Positions 28,041-36,817 of a stretch of 64,000 nt of DNA are shown here, piece after piece (within the stretch, counting starts at the first letter, position 1; each line of letters begins with the position of its first letter). The notes under the pieces are model-generated. The model made no database searches, was not told the DNA's origin, and saw nothing but the letters and a program-made list of their open reading frames with translations. The translations under genes and the position numbers were made by a program. Location: assembly GCF_003340555.1 (NCBI RefSeq), contig NZ_QPLJ01000013.1, positions 1 through 64,000 on the forward strand, read 5' to 3'. This stretch comes from Jannaschia formosa. GTDB taxonomy: Bacteria > Pseudomonadota > Alphaproteobacteria > Rhodobacterales > Rhodobacteraceae.

Positions 28041-28443
28041 CATCGTCGGCGGGCATGTCGGCCACAACCACGCCCATGACCACCTCCACAGCCACCTGAA
28101 GCCCGAGGACCGCGCGGCGGAGCTGCAGGTGCTGGCGACGCAGTTCATCGACGGCTTCGTCCAGGCCGCCGACAAGACCAGTTACCTGCGCCTGGCCGGT
28201 GTGCCCTTCGAGCGCCCGGGCAAGGGCGGCGCGACCGCGCTGAAGCTGGTCGATGTGGAGCTGAAGACCGAATGGCAGGTCGGCACGGCCTCGCCTTCCT
28301 TCGGCTCGCGCGAGCTGAGCTACCTGCCCTTTCCCGGTGCAATGGTGCGCGAGCGGACGAACATGGGGCTGGTCTACGTGTCGATGGACGAGAAGGTGGT
28401 GGAGGATATCCGCGACTTCCTCGCCGCGAAGACGGGAGCATGA
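28030..28443 (+). CDS. Small protein with His-rich N-terminus, putative metal-delivery partner of GdmH
   Basis: 137 residues, overlapping the gdmH stop by 11 bases. Residues 1-22 carry eight histidines (3, 9, 12, 14, 16, 18, 20, 22) in 'GGHVGHNHAHDHLHSH', a nickel/zinc-binding type of tail. The rest (24-137) is a compact non-repetitive domain with 'KLVDVELKTEWQVGTASPSF' and a final helix 'MDEKVVEDIRDFLAA'; I do not recognise its family. No HypA or HypB homologue is in the window, although such genes accompany gdmH in Synechocystis. A nickel store or chaperone for GdmH is therefore a reasonable guess; it could also bind zinc or buffer metal. Confidence 0.8.
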   Translation: MPHDIVGGHVGHNHAHDHLHSHLKPEDRAAELQVLATQFIDGFVQAADKTSYLRLAGVPFERPGKGGATALKLVDVELKTEWQVGTASPSFGSRELSYLPFPGAMVRERTNMGLVYVSMDEKVVEDIRDFLAAKTGA

Positions 28444-28634
28444 CGGCTGTCCGTTCCTCCCGGCAGAGCGTGGGGAGGCGGGCTCTGTCCCCCGTCGCAT
28501 TTCCGGCAAGGTGAGGCGGCCTGCCGCGCCGCCGCAGGGCCGGACTGCCCGGAAATTGCGCGGAGGGCGGGGGCGGAGCCGCGTCGGTGCGGTTTTCGCG
28601 GGACATCGGGCGCCGCGCGGGGAACGGTGCGGGC
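28444..28634. other. structured spacer after the gdmH operon
   Basis: 191 bases. ATTTCCGG (28499-28506) pairs with CCGGAAAT (28549-28556) and encloses GGCGGC/GCCGCC (28515-28520, 28528-28533). This nested fold could be a Rho-type termination region or a regulatory leader of the following solute-binding gene. I compared it with guanidine-II, guanidine-III and cobalamin riboswitches and saw no match. Confidence 0.4.
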
Positions 28635-30032
28635 ATGACGCTTCGCATCGTTCAGCCCACTGTCCGGCTCGAGGATCCGCATGACTGCACCGATTCCGCC
28701 GACGCGCTGACCATCCTCGGCGCCGTCTTCGGCACCTTGCTGCGGCGGGAAGACAGCGGCATCGCCCCCGGGCTGGCAGAGGCATGGCAGGTCTCGCAGG
28801 AGGGGCGCCGCGTCGACCTGCGGCTGCGGAGGGGCGCGGCCTTCTCGGACGGCACTCCGGTCGATGCCGAGGCGGTCTGCGCCAACCTCCGGCGGATGGC
28901 CCGGCCGGACAAGGGATACGCGCTCGGCTCGCCCGGCGTCTGGCACCAGTATCTCGGCGGTGCCGGGATCGTGCCGACCGGGGATCTGTCGCTCGGCATC
29001 GACCTGCGGGCGCCGGTGGCGGACATGCCCGACATCCTCGCGCAGGCCTTCCTCGCGGCGCCCTCCGCCTTCGACGCGCTGGAGGCGGGGAACATCGCGG
29101 CGGCGCCGGGGGCGGGGCCATACCGCGTCGTGGCTCAGGCCCAGGGGATCGTCCGGGCGGAGGCGCGGGATGGACATGACGGGCCGCCCGCCGTCGAATG
29201 GCGGGCCGTGCCGGAGGCCGAGGCGCGGCTCGCCGCTCTGGCCGAGGGCCGGGCGGAGGTTGCGATGCGGCTGCCGGTTGCGGCCGCCCTGCCCCCGGGC
29301 GTCGCGGACCGGCGCTACGACGACCCGACCGCCATCATCTACCTGTTCAACCAGGCATCCGGGCCGCTGGCTGACCCGCGGCTGCGGCGCGCCCTGAACC
29401 GCGCCGTCGACCGCGACGCGCTGATCGCCGAGGTGCTGGATGGCGCGGCGCGGCCCCTCCACGGGATCGTCAGCGACGCGCATTTCGGCGCGGTCCCGGG
29501 CACACCCGACCCGTTCGACCCCGACGAGGCCCACCACCTGCTGGCAAGGGCGGGGCACGGGGCGGGCCTGCGCCTGACGGTCGACTGCCCGACCCGCCTG
29601 CCCGACGAGGCGGAGCGGCTGACCGCCGCGCTGGCCGCGCAGTTGGCGCCGTTCGGCGTCGCCCTCGACATCCGCCGCCACGAGGACCGCGAAGCCTATG
29701 CCCATATGGTCCGCCGCAAGGAGATCGGCGACATGTGCGTCTTCGACTCCAGCCCGATGAGCACCTTCCGCGTGCTGTACGAAAAGCTCGACTCCCGCGT
29801 CGCGGGCGCCTGGTGGCAGGGCCATCGCAGCCCGTCGCTGGAGGTCGCGCTGGACCGCGCGTGCCGCACGGTGGACCCCCAGGCACGCGAGGTCATCTAT
29901 CGCGAGGCCTATGCGCTCGCGCAGGAGGACCCGCCCTGGCTGACGCTCTATACCCATCGCCGCCGGATCGCGCGGCGGGGGGCGCCGCCGCCGCTGCCGG
30001 TGGATGGCGTGCTCGATGTGACAAGGCTCTGA
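28635..30032 (+). CDS. Family 5 solute-binding-like protein without signal peptide
   Basis: 465 residues of the peptide/nickel-type SBP_bac_5 fold. 'TILGAVFGTLLRREDSGIAPGLAEAWQVSQEGRRVDLRLRRGAAFSDGTPVDAEAV' is the classic opening, and 'LADPRLRRALNRAVDRDALI' the mid-domain signature. Unusually, the fold begins within ~5 residues of the ATG, so there is no secretion signal; the in-frame GTG at 28587 would add a charged, non-hydrophobic segment. It may act in the cytoplasm or be a lost-signal relic. No permease or ATPase is adjacent. NikA-like nickel binding is possible but unproven. Confidence 0.75.
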   Translation: MTLRIVQPTVRLEDPHDCTDSADALTILGAVFGTLLRREDSGIAPGLAEAWQVSQEGRRVDLRLRRGAAFSDGTPVDAEAVCANLRRMARPDKGYALGSPGVWHQYLGGAGIVPTGDLSLGIDLRAPVADMPDILAQAFLAAPSAFDALEAGNIAAAPGAGPYRVVAQAQGIVRAEARDGHDGPPAVEWRAVPEAEARLAALAEGRAEVAMRLPVAAALPPGVADRRYDDPTAIIYLFNQASGPLADPRLRRALNRAVDRDALIAEVLDGAARPLHGIVSDAHFGAVPGTPDPFDPDEAHHLLARAGHGAGLRLTVDCPTRLPDEAERLTAALAAQLAPFGVALDIRRHEDREAYAHMVRRKEIGDMCVFDSSPMSTFRVLYEKLDSRVAGAWWQGHRSPSLEVALDRACRTVDPQAREVIYREAYALAQEDPPWLTLYTHRRRIARRGAPPPLPVDGVLDVTRL

Positions 30033-30050
30033 CTTCCAAGGGAGACCCCG

Positions 30051-30440
30051 ATGCCCAGACCCGATGCGCCCAACCAGCTGGCGATCACCTTCCTCTACTA
30101 CCGCGACCTGCCCGACGCGATGCGCTTCTACGAGGAGGTGCTGGGCCTGCCGCTAGCCATCGACCAGGGCTGGTGCAAGATCTACCGCATCTGCCCGGGC
30201 GCCCATGTCGGTCTGGTCGACGAGACCCGCGGCATGAACAAGTGGACCGAGGAGAAACCGGTCCAGCTCTGTATCCGGGTGCCGGACGTCGACGCCTGGT
30301 ACGCTTATCTGCAGGAGGTGCCGATCCCCGGCCTCTCGGAGATGTTCCAGAGCGAGGAACTCGGCATCCGCGCCTTCGTCTTCAACGATCCCGAAGGCTA
30401 CCAGATCGAGGTCCAGTCGGCGACGCGGCCCGGGGCCTGA
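30051..30440 (+). CDS. VOC family (glyoxalase-fold) protein
   Basis: 129 residues, a single VOC unit with two betaalphabetabetabeta modules: 'ITFLYYRDLPDAMRFYEEVLGLPLA' (12-36) and 'QLCIRVPDVDAWYAYLQEV' in the second half, ending 'FNDPEGYQIEVQS' with the usual metal-ligand Glu. It lies 18 bases after the SBP-like gene and may be co-transcribed. Substrate unknown; the range includes dioxygenases, lyases and resistance proteins. Confidence 0.85.
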   Translation: MPRPDAPNQLAITFLYYRDLPDAMRFYEEVLGLPLAIDQGWCKIYRICPGAHVGLVDETRGMNKWTEEKPVQLCIRVPDVDAWYAYLQEVPIPGLSEMFQSEELGIRAFVFNDPEGYQIEVQSATRPGA

Positions 30441-30444
30441 GACC

Positions 30445-31221
30445 CTAGCCCAGCATCCCCAGATCGCCGTCCACCGCAATCGCCTGCCCCGAGATCGTCG
30501 CCGCGCCGGGTCCGGCGAGGAACAGCACCTGGTCGGCGATCTGACGGGCCGTGACGTAGTCCTTGATCGAGACATGAGCGAAGGCTTCGGCCTCGATCTC
30601 GGCCATCGACCGCCCCTGCGCCTGGGCCCGCGCCTCCATCACGCGGCGCTGGCGGTCGCCCGCGACGAGGCCCGGCAGGATGGCGTTGACCGTGATCCCG
30701 TGCGGCCCGAGCTCGCGGGCGAGCGACTTCGTCAACCCGATCACGCCCCACTTGGCGGCGGCATAGGGCGCGCGGTTGGCGAAGCCCAGCCGTCCCGCCG
30801 CCGAGGACATCATCACGATCCGTCCCCTGCCGCTGGCGCGCAGGGCCGGGATCGCGATGCGGGTCACGTTGAAGGCGCCGGTCAGGCAGACGTCGAGCGT
30901 GCGGGCCCAGTCCGCCGGGTCGACATGCTCCAGCGGCGCGGTCGGCCCGGCCACCCCGGCATTGTTCACCAGCAGGTCCAGCCCGCCCAGAGACCCGGTC
31001 GCGCGCCGGACGAACCCTGCGGCAGCCTCCGCATCGGCCACATCGCAGGGCAGCGCGACCAGGTCCGGGTCGGCGGCCCGCGCATCCTCCAGCGCGGCTT
31101 CGTCCACGTCACAGAGCGCGACGCGCGCGCCCTCCTCGCGCAGGGTGCGCACGATCTCCAGGCCGATGCCGCCGGCCCCGGCGGTGACGATGGCGCGCAG
31201 GCCGGTCAGATGCAGGTCCAT
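30445..31221 (-). CDS. SDR family oxidoreductase
   Basis: 258 residues, classical short-chain dehydrogenase/reductase. The dinucleotide motif is 'TAGAGGIGLEI' (13-23; TA in place of the usual TG), Asp38 in 'ALCDVDE' suggests NAD(H) preference, and 'NNAGVAGP', 'MSSAAGR' and the catalytic 'YAAAK' are present. It is convergent with the VOC gene (4-base gap) and divergent from the sulfotransferase. Substrate is not resolved; a sugar or hydroxy-acid dehydrogenase is possible given the locus nearby. Confidence 0.88.
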   Translation of the reverse strand: MDLHLTGLRAIVTAGAGGIGLEIVRTLREEGARVALCDVDEAALEDARAADPDLVALPCDVADAEAAAGFVRRATGSLGGLDLLVNNAGVAGPTAPLEHVDPADWARTLDVCLTGAFNVTRIAIPALRASGRGRIVMMSSAAGRLGFANRAPYAAAKWGVIGLTKSLARELGPHGITVNAILPGLVAGDRQRRVMEARAQAQGRSMAEIEAEAFAHVSIKDYVTARQIADQVLFLAGPGAATISGQAIAVDGDLGMLG

Positions 31222-31342
31222 GACGTCTCCTCCTGGGGCAACAGGCCCCGCCCGGCGGGTGGACGCAAGGCCTCACGCCCCTTTTCCAGACCGCGCGCCT
31301 GCGGCAAGAGGCTGACGGAGGACGTTTGAGCCGGGGGATACC

Positions 31343-32191
31343 ATGGATCGGGACTACGGTGCGCCGGTCGCCATCGGCGGCCTGGGCGGCAGCGGCACAC
31401 GGGTGATCTCGGCGCTGCTGCGGGCGGCGGGGTTCCGGAACGGAGAGGACCTGAACGAGGCGCTCGACAACCGCTGGTTCACGATCACCCACAAGCGCCG
31501 CGCCTTCACCGAAAGCTGGCCGACCGAGGCCGAACTCGACCAGGCGGTGCGCCTGTTCCGCGACGCGATGACGGTCGGGCTGGAAGGGCTGCTTCGGGCC
31601 GAGGATCGCGCCGTGCTGGACCGCATCCGCGCCGACCTGCCGCCGGAGGGCACCTGGAAATGCGGCGCCTTCGCCGACAGCGTCGACAGAATGATGGCGA
31701 GCCGGGCCAAGCCTCCCGGCCCCTGGGGCTGGAAGGAGCCGAATACCCACATCTTCCTGCCCGCGCTCGACGCCCGACTGCCGGGCCTGCGCTACATTCA
31801 TGTCGTCCGCGATGCTGCCGACATGGCGCTGTCAAGCAACACGCAACAGCTGCGGAACTGGGGGCCGCGCCCGACAGAGGACGCGCCCGTCGTGCTGCGC
31901 CAGTTGCGGTTCTGGACGGACGCGAATGCGCGGGCACTCGATTACGGGGCGGGAATGGGCGACCGCTTCCTCGTGATCTCCTACGAGGATTTCTGCGCCA
32001 GGCCGAAGCCGCATTGGGACCGGCTTGTCGCCTTCCTCGGGCCCGAGGCGGGCGGCGACTTTCCGGCCGACCTCGTCAGCCCCCCGACCATCGGGCGCGG
32101 TGCGCAACTGGAACCGGAGACCGTGCCCGAGGCGGATCGCGCCGCGGCGGAGGCGGTCACGGCACGCGTGGCGGCATTGGGACGGGTCTGA
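31343..32191 (+). CDS. Sulfotransferase family protein
   Basis: 282 residues. The PAPS 5'-phosphosulfate loop is recognisable as 'GGLGGSGTRVISALLRAAGF' (13-32), and the 3'-phosphate motif as 'LRYIHVVRDAADMALSSNTQQ' (about 151-171). 'DRFLVISYEDFCARP' is a common late segment. It would transfer a sulfonate group from PAPS to an unknown acceptor. The ATG at 31343 follows GGGGG. It is divergent from the SDR gene and convergent with the aldehyde dehydrogenase gene. Confidence 0.8.
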   Translation: MDRDYGAPVAIGGLGGSGTRVISALLRAAGFRNGEDLNEALDNRWFTITHKRRAFTESWPTEAELDQAVRLFRDAMTVGLEGLLRAEDRAVLDRIRADLPPEGTWKCGAFADSVDRMMASRAKPPGPWGWKEPNTHIFLPALDARLPGLRYIHVVRDAADMALSSNTQQLRNWGPRPTEDAPVVLRQLRFWTDANARALDYGAGMGDRFLVISYEDFCARPKPHWDRLVAFLGPEAGGDFPADLVSPPTIGRGAQLEPETVPEADRAAAEAVTARVAALGRV

Positions 32192-32276
32192 GGCGTCGGG
32201 CGGTTTCGACACCGGCCGAGGGGCCGCAGGCGCGCGGGTTTCGCGGCTCAGCTTCCTCGTCCAGTGCCAAGGTGTC

Positions 32277-32302
32277 GGGGCCGCGCCCGGAGGCGCGGCC
32301 CC
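32277..32302. terminator. 11-bp perfect inverted repeat between convergent genes
   Basis: GGGGCCGCGCC-cgga-GGCGCGGCCCC is a perfect 11-bp stem with a 4-base loop. It lies 86 bases after the sulfotransferase stop and 152 bases beyond the aldehyde dehydrogenase stop. There is no poly-U on either side. It probably acts as a bidirectional termination or mRNA 3'-end structure. Confidence 0.5.
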
Positions 32303-32453
32303 TGATCGAGGCGCTCGCGCGGGGGATGTCGTCCCGGCGGGACGTGCCGCGCAGCAGGCGGAGGATCACCCCCGCCCGGAGGTCAGGGACCGTCCGCGAC
32401 CGACACGCCTTCGAGCGTCCGGCAGGCCCCGTCGGAGAGGGTTGGGGCGTTGC

Positions 32454-33977
32454 TCATTGGAGGTCCTCTGGCAGGATGGCGTGGGGGAAGTTCTGGTAGC
32501 AGACGGGGCGCAGGAAGCGGCGGATGGAGAGGGTGCCGACGGAGGTGTGGCCGAAGTTCGTCGATGCCGGGTAGGGCCCGCCATGGACCATCGCGTCGGC
32601 CACCTCGACGCCCGTGGGGAAGCCGTTGACGAGGAGCCGGCCCGCCTTGCGCTCGAGCAGGGGAACGAGGGCGCGGGCGGCGTCGGTGTCGGCCTCCTCC
32701 ATCTGGATCGTGCAGGTGAGCTGGCCTTCGAGGCTGCGCGCGAGTTCCTCCATCTGCCCGAGGTCGCGGACGCGGACGATCAGGCCGAGCGGGCCGAACA
32801 CCTCGTGGGCGAGATCGGCATTGGCGATGAAGTCCTCGGCGTCGACGTCGTAGAGATGCGCGGTCGCGTCCCGGTCGCCGCAGTCGGTGCGCACCAGCTC
32901 CCGCACGCCCTTGCCGGAGGCGAGACGGGCCTGCCCCTCGCGATAGGCCGCGGCGATGCCGCCGGTCAGCATGGTCTGGGGCTGCATCTTCGAGAGCGCG
33001 GCGCGGGCGGCCTCGGCGAAGGCGTCGGCGCCCGCGCCCGCCACCACCACCGCGATGCCCGGGTTGGTGCAGAACTGGCCCGCCCCCATCGTCAGCGATC
33101 CGGCCCAGCCCTCGCCGACGGCGGCGGCGCGGGCGGCGACCGCCCCCGGCAGCACGAACATCGGGTTGACCGAGCCGAGCTCGCCGAAGAACGGGATCGG
33201 CTCGGGGCGGCTTGCGCAGAGGTCGAAGAGCGCCCGGCCCCCGCCCAGCGAGCCGGTGAAGCCCACCGCCTTGATCAGCGGGTGCCGGACCAGCGCCGCG
33301 CCCACCTCGTTCGATCCGCCATGGACCAGCGAGAAGGCGCCGGGATGGATGCCCGTCCGCCCGATCGCGGCGTGGATCGCCTCGGCGACGATCTCGGAGG
33401 TGCCGGGATGGGCGTGGTGGCCCTTGACCACGACGGGGCAGCCCGCCGCCAGCGCCGAGGCGGTGTCGCCCCCGGCCGTCGAGAAGGCCAGCGGGAAGTT
33501 CGAGGCGCCGAAGACGGCGACCGGGCCGATGGCGCGCTGCACCATCTTCAGGTCGGGGCGCGGCAGCGGCGCGCGGTCGGGCAGGGCCGCGTCGTGGCGG
33601 CGGTCGAGGTGATGGCCCTCGCGGATATGGGAGGCGAAGAGGCGGAGCTGGCCGACGGTGCGCCCCCGCTCGCCCTGCAGCCGGGCCTCGGGCAGGCCGG
33701 TCTCCTGGCTCCCGATCCGGGTGATCGCGTCGCCGCGGGCCTCGATCTCCTCGGCGATGGCCTCGAGGAAGGCGGCGCGCGCCTCGCGCGAGAGGCCGGA
33801 ATAGGCCGCGAACGCCGCCTCGGCCGCCTCGCAGGCCCGGTCGATCAGCGCCGGCGTGCCGACGAAGAAGTCATGCGCCGCGCCATGGGCGGGCTCGGAG
33901 GCGAAGGTGGCGTCGCCCGCCACCCACTCCCCCGCAATCAGGTGCTTGCCGTGCGGCGTGAAGGTCTCGTCGAGCAT
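32454..33977 (-). CDS. Alpha-ketoglutarate semialdehyde dehydrogenase (2,5-dioxovalerate dehydrogenase)
   Basis: 507 residues, aldehyde dehydrogenase family, KGSADH subtype: N-terminal 'HLIAGEWVAG', catalytic Glu in 'FFGELGSVNPMFVLP', catalytic Cys in 'GAGQFCTNPG', and 'EVFGPLGLIVRV'. It oxidises 2,5-dioxovalerate to alpha-ketoglutarate, the last step of non-phosphorylative pentose, glucarate and hydroxyproline degradation. The ATG at 33977 has GGAGAC upstream. It lies 79 bases downstream of a DapA-family dehydratase gene. It could serve both dehydratase sets in this locus. Confidence 0.88.
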   Translation of the reverse strand: MLDETFTPHGKHLIAGEWVAGDATFASEPAHGAAHDFFVGTPALIDRACEAAEAAFAAYSGLSREARAAFLEAIAEEIEARGDAITRIGSQETGLPEARLQGERGRTVGQLRLFASHIREGHHLDRRHDAALPDRAPLPRPDLKMVQRAIGPVAVFGASNFPLAFSTAGGDTASALAAGCPVVVKGHHAHPGTSEIVAEAIHAAIGRTGIHPGAFSLVHGGSNEVGAALVRHPLIKAVGFTGSLGGGRALFDLCASRPEPIPFFGELGSVNPMFVLPGAVAARAAAVGEGWAGSLTMGAGQFCTNPGIAVVVAGAGADAFAEAARAALSKMQPQTMLTGGIAAAYREGQARLASGKGVRELVRTDCGDRDATAHLYDVDAEDFIANADLAHEVFGPLGLIVRVRDLGQMEELARSLEGQLTCTIQMEEADTDAARALVPLLERKAGRLLVNGFPTGVEVADAMVHGGPYPASTNFGHTSVGTLSIRRFLRPVCYQNFPHAILPEDLQ

Positions 33978-34056
33978 GAGGTCTCCTTTCAGACGTCCGG
34001 CCCGCCGGAGGACGGGTCGATGCGTGGGTGCCGGGCGCGGTGCCCGGGCGCAAGGC

Positions 34057-34956
34057 TCAGGCCAGCCCGCTCTCGGTCAGGAAGGCCTGCAGCTTCTTCT
34101 GCTGTCCCTCGGTCAGCGGCCAGGCCGAGGGCGGCCGCGTCGGGCCGCAGTCGTGGCCGGTCGCGGCCAGCGCGGCCTTCACGCCGGTGACGTTGGTGCC
34201 GTTGTGCTCCTCGGCGCGGATGTCCTCGAAGGCGCGCATGCCGGCGATGAGGCGCCCGGCCTCGTCGTAGTCGCCCGCCTCCAGCGCGGCGTGGATCGCG
34301 ACCGACCGCTCGGGCCAGACGTTGATCAGCCCGGAGGTGAAGCCCCGCGCGCCCACCGCGTAGAGCGGCGGCGCCCAGACCTCGGCCAGCCCCGCGACCC
34401 AGACGATGTCGGGGTCGCAGGCCATGCGCGCGGCGGCCAGCTTCAGCGGGTTCGGCGTGGCCCATTTGACGCCCTTGACCCCCTCGACGGCACAGAGATC
34501 GGCGATGGCCGCCGTCCCCATCGCGTCGTTCCGCAGATAGAGCATCAGCGGCAGCCCGTCGGCGGCCTCCGCCACGCGCTTGAGGTAGTCGACCGTGCCG
34601 CGGGGCGAGACGAAGGGGTCCGGCGGCTGGTGCATCATGAGGGCGGCGGCGCCCGCCTTCGCGGACTGGGCCGCAAGCTCCACCGCGTCCCGCACGCCGC
34701 GCCCGACCCCGGCGAGAAGCGGCGCGCGGCCCTCGACCAGCCCGGCGACGGCATGGACCATCTCGACCGCCTCGCGCGTGGTCAGCGCATAGAACTCGCC
34801 GGTATTGCCGTTGACCACGGGCATGTGCACGCCCGCCGCGAGCGCCCGGTCGAGGATCGGCGCCAGCCGCGTCGGCGCGAGGTCTCCCGCCGCGTCGAAG
34901 GGCGTGACGAGGATGCCGGAGATGCCGCGCAGCGCGGCGTCGAGATCGTGGGGCAT
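34057..34956 (-). CDS. DapA-family aldolase/dehydratase (sugar-acid catabolism)
   Basis: 299 residues, (beta/alpha)8 Schiff-base family. The lysine region reads 'VEGVKGVKWATPN', with the catalytic Tyr in 'LMLYLRND' before it; 'VNGNTGEFYALT' is the substrate-carboxylate loop (TGE). It clearly differs from the L-KDA-dehydratase-like protein at 46994-47908, so it should act on another 2-keto-3-deoxy acid or 5-keto-4-deoxyglucarate. A 1-pyrroline-4-hydroxy-2-carboxylate deaminase is also in this family. The start is 8 bases after the IlvD-type gene stop, a tight operon. Confidence 0.82.
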   Translation of the reverse strand: MPHDLDAALRGISGILVTPFDAAGDLAPTRLAPILDRALAAGVHMPVVNGNTGEFYALTTREAVEMVHAVAGLVEGRAPLLAGVGRGVRDAVELAAQSAKAGAAALMMHQPPDPFVSPRGTVDYLKRVAEAADGLPLMLYLRNDAMGTAAIADLCAVEGVKGVKWATPNPLKLAAARMACDPDIVWVAGLAEVWAPPLYAVGARGFTSGLINVWPERSVAIHAALEAGDYDEAGRLIAGMRAFEDIRAEEHNGTNVTGVKAALAATGHDCGPTRPPSAWPLTEGQQKKLQAFLTESGLA

Positions 34957-34964
34957 GGGGCCTC

Positions 34965-36719
<1,755 letters not shown>

Positions 36720-36817
36720 GCGACCTCCCCAGCCGCGCCCGAGCGGCGCGCGCGTCCATACGTCCTGTATCCCCCCGGCGCCGTCAACCGGGCCTCCGCC
36801 GTTGAAGCGGGCGGGCC

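Noticed and set aside
28444-28634. A second guanidine riboswitch (class II or III) before the solute-binding-like gene
   Set aside because: No paired ACGR tetraloops and no class III pseudoknot signature; only a generic nested hairpin.
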